From Cacconaster sp045642485 (GTDB taxonomy: Bacteria > Bacteroidota > Bacteroidia > Bacteroidales > UBA932), in the NCBI GenBank assembly GCA_045642485.1, contig JAZUIV010000017.1:62001-126000 (forward strand): a stretch of DNA of 64,000 nt, read 5' to 3'. The translations under genes were made by a program, and so were the position numbers. Numbering within the stretch: the stretch's first letter is position 1; each line of letters opens with the position of its first letter. Under the pieces are notes generated by a model that saw only the letters and a program-made list of their open reading frames with translations, searched no databases and was not told where the DNA came from. Shown one piece after another: positions 1 to 8,192 of the stretch.

Positions 1-268
1 GGAACCACGTTTCGTAGGTGTCCCTCATCCTGTAGAACGAATCCCAGAACTTGAAAGTGCTTATTTTGGCAACCGCGTGAAAGCCGGGGCCTCTGTGGTC
101 CTCATTGAAATCGGACAACTCCAGACTGACCCTCACCATATCCGCAGTGAACAGAGCCTTGTATTCGATGACATAGTCCAACTTCTCTCCAGCCTTGAAA
201 GGCAGGCTCTGGGCAACCGCGGCCTGTATTGAAAGGGCAAAAGCCAAAATTGTCAATATCTTTTTCAT
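1..268 (-). CDS. DUF3108-like secreted protein, N-terminal part (runs off left edge)
   Basis: The ATG at 266-268 opens a frame that stays open for 89 codons to the window edge, so only the N-terminus is visible. Residues 1-19 look like a Sec signal peptide: MKK, a hydrophobic core, then Ala-Val-Ala before Gln. The next stretch, SLPFKAGEKLDYVIEYKA, resembles the FxxGExLxYxIxY opening of DUF3108 proteins, which are exported beta-rich proteins of unknown role. It starts 7 bp after dnaB ends, so it is probably the last visible gene of the dnaB transcript. The family call rests on a short N-terminal match and is moderate; export is better supported. Confidence 0.7.
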   Translation of the reverse strand, partial: MKKILTILAFALSIQAAVAQSLPFKAGEKLDYVIEYKALFTADMVRVSLELSDFNEDHRGPGFHAVAKISTFKFWDSFYRMRDTYETWF

Positions 269-274
269 AAGAGT

Positions 275-1765
275 CTATGGTTCAAATTCGTTGCCCGGCC
301 CGAAATCAGACATTGAATTGAGTCCGGACTGGGTGAAAGCATACTGAGGTTCGTCGTTGTAATAGGCCTCGCCGTCGTTGACGTCCACGAAACGGACCTC
401 GGAATTGAGGAAGCGCATCTTCACGTCGCAGACCTCACCGTTCCTGTGCTTTGCGATTATGATGTCCGTCTCGCCGGGGAAGGAGGCTTCGTCCTGCACT
501 CCGACATATTCCGGACGGTGGATGAACATAACTATATCGGCATCCTGCTCGATTGCGCCGGACTCCCTGAGGTCGCTCAGTTGGGGGCGCTTGTTGCCGC
601 CTCTTGTCTCCACGGCACGGCTGAGCTGCGAAAGTGCGATTACGGGAACCTTCAGTTCCTTTGCTATTGACTTGAGGGAACGGCTGATGGAAGCCACTTC
701 CTGCTCCCTCATACCGCGAAGTTCAGGAGGGCCGGCCATCAGCTGCAGATAATCGACGATGAGCAGCTTCACGTTGTTCTTCTCCACAAGACGCCTTGCC
801 TTCGAGCGGAATTCGTAGATGGACAGGGAGGGGGTGTCGTCAATCCAGAGCGGGGACTGCGAGAGTTTGTTCAACCCCTGATTCAGCTGCTCCCAGTCGT
901 CCTGGGTGAGCTTCTTCGCGCCTCTGATCTTGTCGGTGCTCAAGCCGGTCTCACTGACCATCAGACGCTTTACAAGATGGGTGGCTGGCATTTCCAGCGA
1001 GAAGATGGCGACAGGTACGTTGTAATCCACGGCCATGTTGCGGGCCATCGTCAGGACAAAAGCGGTCTTACCGACTGAGGGACGGGCCGCAAGGATAATA
1101 AGGTCCGACTTCTGCCATCCGTAAGTGACTTTGTCGATGCCGGTATATCCGGAAGGGACGCCGCTGAGGCTGTCCTCCCTGGCCTGACTCTCCTCGATTT
1201 CGGAGATAGCCTGATTGATGATGCTCTTGATTGTCTCGGTCTCGCTGCGCATATTGCGCTCTGCAAGATTGAAGATGCGCTGTTCGGCGCTGTCAACCAG
1301 GTCATCGACAGGGAGAGTGTCGTCAAAGGCTTTCTTCTGGATGTCGTAGGAGATGGATATCAGTTCCCTCTGTATGAATTTCTGGAGAAGGACCTTGGTG
1401 TGGTAATCCACGTGGGCGGCGGCCCCGATCTTGTTCGAGAGTTGGCTCAGGTAGGCCATCCCTCCGACCTCTTCGAGAAGCCCCCGCTTGGTCAGTTCGT
1501 CGGCGACGGAAAATATATCGACAGGGTCGTTCCGTTGGGAGAGCTGCGAGATTGCCTCGAAGATTTTCCTGTGGGCGTCCTTGTAGAAGCAGTCCGACTG
1601 TATCTGGTCAAGGACATCGGTCACCACATTGGGTTCAAGGAGGAGAGCGCCGAGAACGGCTTCTTCTATGTCAATGGCCTGAGGGGGCTTGAGCCCTCCC
1701 ATCTCCTGGCCGATTGAACCGATGTCAACCTTCTCCTGCCGTTTTCTGTCGGGAGCCTTTGCCAT
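275..1765 (-). CDS. dnaB: Replicative DNA helicase DnaB
   Basis: DnaB is the hexameric 5'-3' helicase that unwinds DNA at the replication fork and recruits DnaG primase. The 496-residue length is normal for the family. The N-terminal primase-interaction domain covers about residues 25-130. A linker follows, then a RecA-like motor with Walker A AARPSVGKTAF near residue 230, the H1a segment FSLEMP, Walker B LLIVDYLQL and the Arg-finger region RGGNKRPQLSDLRESG. No intein interrupts it. It starts 3 bp after the zinc-ribbon gene and probably shares that gene's transcript. Confidence 0.98.
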   Translation of the reverse strand: MAKAPDRKRQEKVDIGSIGQEMGGLKPPQAIDIEEAVLGALLLEPNVVTDVLDQIQSDCFYKDAHRKIFEAISQLSQRNDPVDIFSVADELTKRGLLEEVGGMAYLSQLSNKIGAAAHVDYHTKVLLQKFIQRELISISYDIQKKAFDDTLPVDDLVDSAEQRIFNLAERNMRSETETIKSIINQAISEIEESQAREDSLSGVPSGYTGIDKVTYGWQKSDLIILAARPSVGKTAFVLTMARNMAVDYNVPVAIFSLEMPATHLVKRLMVSETGLSTDKIRGAKKLTQDDWEQLNQGLNKLSQSPLWIDDTPSLSIYEFRSKARRLVEKNNVKLLIVDYLQLMAGPPELRGMREQEVASISRSLKSIAKELKVPVIALSQLSRAVETRGGNKRPQLSDLRESGAIEQDADIVMFIHRPEYVGVQDEASFPGETDIIIAKHRNGEVCDVKMRFLNSEVRFVDVNDGEAYYNDEPQYAFTQSGLNSMSDFGPGNEFEP

Positions 1766-1768
1766 CCG

Positions 1769-2587
1769 CTATTCCTCTTCGAAATCAGAATTCACCAGGA
1801 TGCGTCCGCAATATTCGCAGACGATTATTTTCCTGCTTTCCTTGATATCAAGCTGTTTCTGAGGGGGTATCTTGTTGAAGCATCCGCCGCAGGCATCTCT
1901 CCTGACGGTAACCACTGCAAGGTGGTTGTGGGCGTTCGACCTCACGCGGTCGTATGCCACCAGCATTCTCTGGTCAACCCTGGAGGAGAGTTCTTCCTTT
2001 ATCTTGAGAAGTTCTTCCTCTTCCTTTGCAGTCTCCTCGACAATCGTCTCAAGCTCCTTCTTCTTCTCCTCGAGGTCGGCGTTCTTGAGTTCAAGAAGCT
2101 GTTTCGCGTTTTCAGCGGCTTCCCTCTTCTCGTTGATGGTGATGTCGTTCTCTTTTATCCTCTTCAGGCAGACCTGCTGGTCAAGCTCCTGGAATTCAAT
2201 CTCTTTCGACAGGGAATCGTATTCACGGTTGTTCTTTACGTTGTTCCTCTGCTCTTCGTATTTGCTGATGGCAGCCTTAGCATTTTCAATGGTGTGACGG
2301 CTTTCGGCATTGGCAGCCTCAAGGGTGCGGATTTCATCCTCGGCCTTGGCTATGCGGGTCTGAAGCCCTGCTATCTCGTCCTCAAGATCCTGCACTTCGA
2401 GAGGAAGTTCCCCACGAAGCAGGTGGATTTTATCTATTTTGCTGTCTGTAAGCTGAATTTTGTACAAAGTACGCAGTTTTTCCTCCATTGCGATGGCGTC
2501 GGTTTCCGCCATATTTTTCTGGAGGGATACGAAAGTCTCCTTCTCATCGATGGGAGCAGCGATTTTTTTTGCCTTGGTTGTAGCCAT
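1769..2587 (-). CDS. Coiled-coil protein with C-terminal C4 zinc ribbon (COG1579 type)
   Basis: The protein has 272 residues. From about residue 40 to 205 it is a long charged coiled coil rich in Glu, Lys and Leu heptads. The C-terminal 45 residues carry two Cys pairs, CGGC and CEYC, that can form one zinc site. This matches the COG1579 family of predicted nucleic-acid-binding proteins, widespread in Bacteroidota and of uncertain function. It lies directly upstream of dnaB with a 3-bp gap, and a TAATTTTG promoter element sits about 43 bp before its ATG. What it binds cannot be read from the sequence. Confidence 0.85.
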   Translation of the reverse strand: MATTKAKKIAAPIDEKETFVSLQKNMAETDAIAMEEKLRTLYKIQLTDSKIDKIHLLRGELPLEVQDLEDEIAGLQTRIAKAEDEIRTLEAANAESRHTIENAKAAISKYEEQRNNVKNNREYDSLSKEIEFQELDQQVCLKRIKENDITINEKREAAENAKQLLELKNADLEEKKKELETIVEETAKEEEELLKIKEELSSRVDQRMLVAYDRVRSNAHNHLAVVTVRRDACGGCFNKIPPQKQLDIKESRKIIVCEYCGRILVNSDFEEE

Positions 2588-2629
2588 ATTTATTGATATA
2601 TTGGTTTTTCAATTTGAATATTTAACCTG

Positions 2630-2637
2630 CAAAATTA
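2630..2637 (-). promoter_or_regulatory. Putative -7 element for the zinc-ribbon/dnaB transcript
   Basis: The minus strand reads TAATTTTG, matching the Bacteroidota -7 consensus TAnnTTTG, in the intergenic gap before the zinc-ribbon gene. No clear TTTG -33 box stands 19-20 bp upstream. The predicted 5' leader is about 35-40 nt. Confidence 0.45.
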
Positions 2638-2648
2638 ATAAAAAAGTG

Positions 2649-2969
2649 CTATAAAGTCGAGTATATTTCCTCCAGTTGCATTTTTATTTTAGTCAGGCTC
2701 CCGACGACCGCCATCTTCCTGTTCAGTTCTCCTCTGTCCGCGGCCAGGCGGCGCGCAACTCCGTCAAGAGTCATTCCCTGTTCCTTCAGCAGGAACTGCA
2801 CTGTCTTGAGGCATTCCACATCCTCCGGGTGAAACAATCTGTTGCCCTTGGCATTGCGCTCCGGCTTGATGTATTTGTCGAAATACTTTGACCAGTACCG
2901 GACCGCTGAAGGCTCCTGCCCCAACATCTGAGAGACCTCTCCGATAGAATACAATAGTTTGTTGCTCAT
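2649..2969 (-). CDS. Small MerR-family transcriptional regulator
   Basis: The 106-residue protein is essentially the MerR winged-helix DNA-binding domain. The helix-turn-helix reads YSIGEVSQMLGQEPSAVRYW, followed by the wing segment with RNAKGNRLFHPEDVE. A short C-terminal helix probably mediates dimerisation. There is no effector-binding domain and no metal-binding cysteines, so it is not a metal sensor of the MerR/CueR type. It sits 22 bp after the first M23 gene and is probably cotranscribed with it. Targets are unknown. Confidence 0.88.
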   Translation of the reverse strand: MSNKLLYSIGEVSQMLGQEPSAVRYWSKYFDKYIKPERNAKGNRLFHPEDVECLKTVQFLLKEQGMTLDGVARRLAADRGELNRKMAVVGSLTKIKMQLEEIYSTL

Positions 2970-2991
2970 AATCTTATCTGTTATTATCTTT

Positions 2992-3948
2992 TTAATCCAT
3001 AGCCTGCCCTGTGGTCATCGCCGTAAGGTCCATCTCCCGGAGAGGGAACGGCGACAAATCGCCGAAGAAATAGTGCACCGGATCCTGACAGCGGCCGTCC
3101 TTTCTCACCTCATAATGCAGACAGGCGGCGAAACAGTTGCCCGACACCCCGACCTTCCCCACGGCCATCCCCTGCTTGAGAGGGGTCCCCAGACGGACGG
3201 AGAATTCGCTCAGATGGGCATAGACGGTCTGATAGCCGTCCTGGTGATTCACCGTGACGGTATTCCCCAGCCCCTTGGCGGAACGGGTCAGCTTTGAGAC
3301 GACCCCGTCCGCAGTACAGATGACCTCCGTGCCTATGGGGGCCATAAGGTCTATCCCTTCGTGCATCATCGGCTTCTTGAAGAAAGGGTTGTATTTCAGG
3401 CCATAAGTAGCCCCTGTCTGGACCAGTTCAAGCCCCTTTATGGGAATCCGGGAAGGTATGCCGGTGGAGCCTCCCTTTCTGCGGGGCAGCCTCCTCTGTA
3501 TATCCTCCAGTGCACCTCCCACCATCGCAACGTCGAAGTCCAGCCTGTGAGCCTTCGCGTAAGTGTCCCATATCATCTCCTCGAAGGACTTGTTGAAAAG
3601 ATTCTCCAGCTTCAAGCCGGAGGAGTCACTTTCAGAGACGGGCTCCGGGAGTTCCGCATTATAGACGTCCCTGTATATGGCGCGGTCACGGACTTTCAGG
3701 TCCGAGATGACATTTTCAATCATCTGCATCTTTCCGGACAGTTCCCGATACTCCTGCTCCAGCATCCTGTTCTCCTCCTGAAGCCTCTTCTCATTCTCGG
3801 TATCCATCAGCAGAGCCATACTGAGGTAACTGACCGCAATGACACACAGCCCTATCCCTATGTATTTGAAACCCTTCAGAAATGCTTTCAGAAGGCGCCT
3901 CCCGGAGATTCTCCATTTCAATATCCTGTCGAACACCCTCATCTTCAT
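2992..3948 (-). CDS. Membrane-anchored M23/LytM-family protein, catalytic His replaced (probably inactive)
   Basis: The 318-residue protein has an N-terminal membrane anchor (about residues 28-48), a coiled coil (about 52-85) and a C-terminal LytM/M23 domain (about 165-300). M23 peptidases cleave peptidoglycan cross-bridges using Zn held by HxxxD and the second His of HxH; the first His of HxH is catalytic. HEGID is intact here, but the HxH motif reads CLH (AACLHYEV), so the catalytic His is a Cys. By analogy with EnvC and NlpD it may be a regulator of amidases rather than an enzyme (inference). It overlaps the upstream M23 gene by 4 bp, which suggests translational coupling. Confidence 0.85.
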   Translation of the reverse strand: MKMRVFDRILKWRISGRRLLKAFLKGFKYIGIGLCVIAVSYLSMALLMDTENEKRLQEENRMLEQEYRELSGKMQMIENVISDLKVRDRAIYRDVYNAELPEPVSESDSSGLKLENLFNKSFEEMIWDTYAKAHRLDFDVAMVGGALEDIQRRLPRRKGGSTGIPSRIPIKGLELVQTGATYGLKYNPFFKKPMMHEGIDLMAPIGTEVICTADGVVSKLTRSAKGLGNTVTVNHQDGYQTVYAHLSEFSVRLGTPLKQGMAVGKVGVSGNCFAACLHYEVRKDGRCQDPVHYFFGDLSPFPLREMDLTAMTTGQAMD

Positions 3949-4865
3949 CCTTTCTTTGAGGGTTTGACTATTGTACGGTACTCGTCGAGAGTCATATCCA
4001 TATTGATGAAATTGTATGGATTGAGATGCCTTCCCTTGTAAATCACTTCATAGTGGAGATGGACTCCGGTGCTCTGGCCGCTTCTGCCCATCCTGGCAAT
4101 CTCCTCCCCCTTGGTCACGGCCTGACCCTCCAGAACCAGAATCGAGGAGAGATGCGCGTAGCGGGTCTTGTATCCGAATCCGTGGTCGATGACAATGAGG
4201 GAACCATAGCCGTAATAGCCTCGCTGGACGCTCTCCACCACCCCGCTTCCGGCGGCATAAATCGGCTCCCCCTTCTCGCCCCTGAAATCGATGCCGGAAT
4301 GGAATATCATCAGTTTCTTGATGGGATGAACCCTGTATCCGAAGGAACTGGAGATGGAATTTCTAGGCTTGGGGGCCACGGGATTGAGGGACGGGACACA
4401 GGAAGCCATATCTCCGGCCCTTTTTGCAAGCAGTTCGACGTCGTCGAAGGACCTGGACTGGATATAGACCTTCTTGGAAAGGATATCCATATTCCTGGCC
4501 GCTGCCGTCATCACCTGGCTGTGGTCAAACCCCTTGTAACTGTCATATCTGCCCTCCCCTCCTATTCCGGCGTCCCTCACTTCAGGGGATATTTCATCCA
4601 TTCCGAAGATTGGACGGTAAACGACGTTGTCCCGCCGCTGGATTTCGGCCAGACAGAGGTCCTGCGCCGCGGCCTGCTGATTGAGCAGTTCCAGGCGGGA
4701 GGCAAGCTTTCTGTTCTCATTCTCGAGATAGAGGGATTTGGGGGTATGCAGGTCGAAGACATAGGCGAACCCATAGAAAAAGAGACAGAACAGCAACAGG
4801 CAGAATATGCCGAACCATCCCATAAATCTCTTCAACTTGCGTATATGAGGCCTTTTAATCTTCAC
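3945..4865 (-). CDS. Membrane-anchored M23 metallopeptidase, catalytic motifs intact
   Basis: The 306-residue protein has a short basic N-terminus, one transmembrane segment (about residues 14-36), a coiled coil (about 44-76) and a LytM/M23 endopeptidase domain (about 165-290). The zinc and catalytic motifs are complete: HSGIDF supplies HxxxD and GVHLHYEV supplies HxH. It should cleave peptidoglycan peptide stems in the periplasm. It overlaps the next gene, a degenerate relative with the same architecture, by 4 bp. The pair may act as an enzyme with a partner or regulator; that is inference from adjacency. Confidence 0.93.
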   Translation of the reverse strand: MKIKRPHIRKLKRFMGWFGIFCLLLFCLFFYGFAYVFDLHTPKSLYLENENRKLASRLELLNQQAAAQDLCLAEIQRRDNVVYRPIFGMDEISPEVRDAGIGGEGRYDSYKGFDHSQVMTAAARNMDILSKKVYIQSRSFDDVELLAKRAGDMASCVPSLNPVAPKPRNSISSSFGYRVHPIKKLMIFHSGIDFRGEKGEPIYAAGSGVVESVQRGYYGYGSLIVIDHGFGYKTRYAHLSSILVLEGQAVTKGEEIARMGRSGQSTGVHLHYEVIYKGRHLNPYNFINMDMTLDEYRTIVKPSKKG

Positions 4866-4908
4866 CCTTTCAACCGTGTATAATCAAGCGAAGTTAGGCA
4901 ATTGCAAA

Positions 4909-5751
4909 TTATATTCCAAATCGGCGGGAGCGCATCAGCCCGGAGTCACTGAAACGGGTTCTGAACTCCTCCTCGGAGAGGGTCCTCCAGTCCGCCGACT
5001 CCAGATAGGAGCGGTTGGTCTCGAATTGGGGCCAGGAGGGAATCTCCCTGTTCCAGGGGCAGACTTTCAGGCACTCCTCGCAGCCGAAAGACCACCCTCT
5101 GCAATCCACGGGGCAATCCTCTCCCGGGGCCTCGACAGTGTGATATGAGATGCACCTGCGGGCATCCAGACCGTCAGGGTCATCCAGGGCTCCCCCCGGG
5201 CAGGCGGCCGCGCATCTGCCGCACAGACCGCAGTCCGTGACGGGAAGAGGCTCGTGGGGAGGAAATTCCGAGGCGGGGAGATTGCAGACAATCACTCCTA
5301 TTATGGTCCTCAACCCCCATTTCGGGGAAATCAGGAAACGGTTCCTGCCGATGAATCCGAGTCCGGCACGCGCCGCCCACCACCTTTCCAGGACGGGAGC
5401 GCTGTCAACAAAGGGGCGCCCCTCAAAATCGCCGCGAATCCCCTTCAAATGGGAAATAACCTCGAAAAGCCTGTCCTTCACAACTTTATGATAATCTTTC
5501 CCACAGGCGAACCCGGCTACCCCTCCTGCAGCCTGTCCGTAAGGGGCAAGAAAACAGAGGACGGACCGGGCCCCCTCCACAAGAAGGGAGGGGTCGAATC
5601 TCTTCTCGAGATTGCGTTTCAGATAGTCCATCTCCGCGAAATAGCCCCTTTCGAGACAATGAAGATATGACGGCTCGCACTCCACCGCCCGCCGAACCTG
5701 CGCCACGCCGAAATCAAGGAATCCGAAGTCGGAATAGGGCAGTTCAATCAT
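4909..5751 (-). CDS. queG: Epoxyqueuosine reductase QueG
   Basis: QueG reduces epoxyqueuosine to queuosine at the wobble base of GUN-anticodon tRNAs, using cobalamin and two 4Fe-4S clusters. Cluster ligands are visible in CGLCGRCAAACP and CEECLKVCPWN, and the segment DSAPVLERWWAARAGLGFIG is the family's active-site region. At 280 residues it is shorter than the roughly 380-residue E. coli protein and lacks the C-terminal HEAT-like extension. Its ATG overlaps the stop of the upstream lptF-fmt gene by one base (TGATG). tgt, from the same pathway, heads the same gene run. Confidence 0.95.
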   Translation of the reverse strand: MIELPYSDFGFLDFGVAQVRRAVECEPSYLHCLERGYFAEMDYLKRNLEKRFDPSLLVEGARSVLCFLAPYGQAAGGVAGFACGKDYHKVVKDRLFEVISHLKGIRGDFEGRPFVDSAPVLERWWAARAGLGFIGRNRFLISPKWGLRTIIGVIVCNLPASEFPPHEPLPVTDCGLCGRCAAACPGGALDDPDGLDARRCISYHTVEAPGEDCPVDCRGWSFGCEECLKVCPWNREIPSWPQFETNRSYLESADWRTLSEEEFRTRFSDSGLMRSRRFGI

Positions 5752-8186
5752 CAGACAAACCTGTATTTGTCAATTTCCCTGAATCCGGCGAGGAAAGCGG
5801 CGACATCCATCGGCTTCTTTCCCGCAAGCTGGAGTTTGACCAGTCTCAGAGAACCCGCGCCGCATTTGACTTCGAGGAAACTCTTCCAGTCGGTGGAGAT
5901 GGTCCCGACGGGGACATCGTAATCCGAACGATTCACGACATACGCCTCGAATATCTTGACATTTAGAACTTTATCGTCCAAAACCAAAGTACTGTATGCA
6001 CCCGGATACGGGCTCAGTCCACGAATCAGGAGGTTCACGACCCTGGCGCCGGCGGTCCAGTCGATTCTGCCGGTCTCCCTTGTCAGCTTGGGAGCCACCC
6101 TCAAAGCCCGGTTGAAAGGCATAACCTGCTCCTTCGGCTTGACAGAATGGTTCTCGATGGCATCTACCGTCTTCATTACGAGTTCCGTACCCATTTTCAT
6201 CAGTTTGTCGTGAAGGGAACCGGCATCATCGTAATCCTCGATTGCACAGGACTCCTGGAAAAGCACTTTCCCCGTGTCCATAGTTTCGTCCAGCATAAAG
6301 GTCGTCACTCCTGTGAACTTCTCGCCGTTGATTATGGACCAGTTGATGGGGGCCGCACCGCGGTATTGCGGGAGCAGGGAGGCGTGCAGATTGAAAGTGC
6401 CCAGAGCCGGCATAGTCCAGACCTCCTTGGGCAACATCCTGAAAGCCACCACCACAAAAAGGTTTGCGCGCAGGGAGGCCAGCGCCGCCAGGAATTCCGG
6501 GTCCTTCAGTTTTTCCGGCTGCAGGACGGGAATATTGTGCTCCACCGCATATTTCTTGACCGCACTTTCGTTGACCTTCATCCCCCGACCGCTGGGCTTG
6601 TCAGTGGCAGTAACCACTCCCACAACTTCGAATTCGCTGTGCAGCAGCGCATCCAGCGGAGCGACTGCAAACTCGGGAGTTCCCATATAGACAATTCTGA
6701 TTTTTCCTCCGGCGCGGCTGAATCTGTTGATCAGACGGTGGTAGCCCTTGACGACCTTCTTTGTCAGGAATTTGATCTGGTCCCTGTAGGTGTCAAGGTT
6801 GAACAGGCCGGAATCCTGAGTGGATTTTCTCATAAGGAAAATGCCAATCGGAAGCAGCACCAGGGTGGAGACAATCGTCCCTTCAAAGGGAGTGATCGAC
6901 CCGTTCTTGGCAAGCCTCTTTCCGATTGTGTCGATAATGTAATAGACTATGAAGAAGAATACCGATATGATGACCGGTGTCCCCAGGCCACCCTTCCTGA
7001 TGATGGCTCCCAAAGGTGCCCCCACGAAGAAGAAGAGCAGGCAAGCCAGCGAAAGGGTGAACTTCCGGTAACTTTCTATGTCGATTCTGCGGGTGGGCAG
7101 GACATACCTGACCCCTTCCCTTTCGAAAGTCTGGAGTGCCTCGATATTTGTGTTGACGTGGCCAATGGCATTGCGCACGGCCGATCTGTGCAGGGGAATC
7201 GAGTCGAGGAACCGATACAGCGTGTCGATATCCACGTTTCCTGACAACTTTCGCGAGAAGATGTTGGCAGTGTCCAGCTGATAGCCGAAGGTGAAGCCGG
7301 AACTGTAAAGATAACGCCTGTACTGCGCCGTTATGAGAGTGTCATATACCTTCTGCAGGGAGTCCCTGTCCTGCATAAGGGTCTTCAACCCCTTCGACAT
7401 CACCTCATCCCCGTAACGATCCTCCTCGGAGCGGGTGAAACCGTAATTTTCGAGGGGGATGATGAGATTCTGCCTGTCGAAGGCCGCCCTGCTGAGTTCC
7501 AGGGTCGTGTCCCTGTAATTCATCACGTTGGATTCTTCGTATGAGCAGCCTTCGTAAAGGTCGAATATCAGATTTTTCTTGTCCGGAGTAATCCTGATCG
7601 AGCCGGAATCCGCCAGAGTCATCTTGGTGTTGCCTCCGATGGTGGAGGTGTGGTCATAGACAATCAGGTCATACATCATACCGGTCTCGTCGTTCACGGA
7701 ATTTATCCTGAGGGTATAGCCGTCGATGCCGTCATAGAAGGTGCCGGAGGGAATCTTGATTTCCTCCTTTGTCCTTGCAATATCCTCCCTCAGAGTATAG
7801 ATTTTGTTGTAGGAGAGCGGGACCAGATTGTTCGACACGAAGAAGGCGCCTATGCTGATTCCGACCGAAACGACTATGACGGGGGAGAGAATCCTCTGAA
7901 GGGAGATTCCCGCCGCCTTCATCGCAAGCAGTTCGTTGTGCTCCCCGAGACCTCCGAGAGTCATAATGGAGGCGAGCAGGGCCGCAAGCGGCATTGACAG
8001 AGGCAGAAGAGTGCAGGCGCCCCATCCCAGGAACTCCAGAATGACTCCCAGACCCAGCCCCTTGCCGACCAGTTCGTCTATGTACCTCCAGAGGAACTGG
8101 AGGGAAAGGGCGAACGTGACAACCAGCAGAACCGCGAAGAACGGCCCCACGAATGCAAGGATCAGGTGTCTGTCGAGTTTTTTCAT
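5751..8186 (-). CDS. Fusion of an LptF/LptG-type permease and methionyl-tRNA formyltransferase
   Basis: One uninterrupted 811-codon frame carries two proteins. Residues 1 to about 470 are a YjgP/YjgQ (LptF/LptG) permease of the lipopolysaccharide exporter, with N-terminal and C-terminal membrane helices around a periplasmic domain. Residues about 495-811 are a full-length Fmt, which formylates Met-tRNAi: MGTPEFAV, the NLHASLLPQYRGAAPIN formyl-donor and catalytic region, and an OB-like C-terminal domain. No stop separates them. Just before the Fmt part the mRNA reads GGAGGA (6705-6710), then ATC and ATT codons. Separate Fmt translation from a non-AUG codon is therefore possible; the first ATG (6686) would cut into the first beta strand. 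The two domain assignments are firm; whether one or two polypeptides form is open. Confidence 0.93.
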   Translation of the reverse strand: MKKLDRHLILAFVGPFFAVLLVVTFALSLQFLWRYIDELVGKGLGLGVILEFLGWGACTLLPLSMPLAALLASIMTLGGLGEHNELLAMKAAGISLQRILSPVIVVSVGISIGAFFVSNNLVPLSYNKIYTLREDIARTKEEIKIPSGTFYDGIDGYTLRINSVNDETGMMYDLIVYDHTSTIGGNTKMTLADSGSIRITPDKKNLIFDLYEGCSYEESNVMNYRDTTLELSRAAFDRQNLIIPLENYGFTRSEEDRYGDEVMSKGLKTLMQDRDSLQKVYDTLITAQYRRYLYSSGFTFGYQLDTANIFSRKLSGNVDIDTLYRFLDSIPLHRSAVRNAIGHVNTNIEALQTFEREGVRYVLPTRRIDIESYRKFTLSLACLLFFFVGAPLGAIIRKGGLGTPVIISVFFFIVYYIIDTIGKRLAKNGSITPFEGTIVSTLVLLPIGIFLMRKSTQDSGLFNLDTYRDQIKFLTKKVVKGYHRLINRFSRAGGKIRIVYMGTPEFAVAPLDALLHSEFEVVGVVTATDKPSGRGMKVNESAVKKYAVEHNIPVLQPEKLKDPEFLAALASLRANLFVVVAFRMLPKEVWTMPALGTFNLHASLLPQYRGAAPINWSIINGEKFTGVTTFMLDETMDTGKVLFQESCAIEDYDDAGSLHDKLMKMGTELVMKTVDAIENHSVKPKEQVMPFNRALRVAPKLTRETGRIDWTAGARVVNLLIRGLSPYPGAYSTLVLDDKVLNVKIFEAYVVNRSDYDVPVGTISTDWKSFLEVKCGAGSLRLVKLQLAGKKPMDVAAFLAGFREIDKYRFV

Positions 8187-8192
8187 CTGCCG

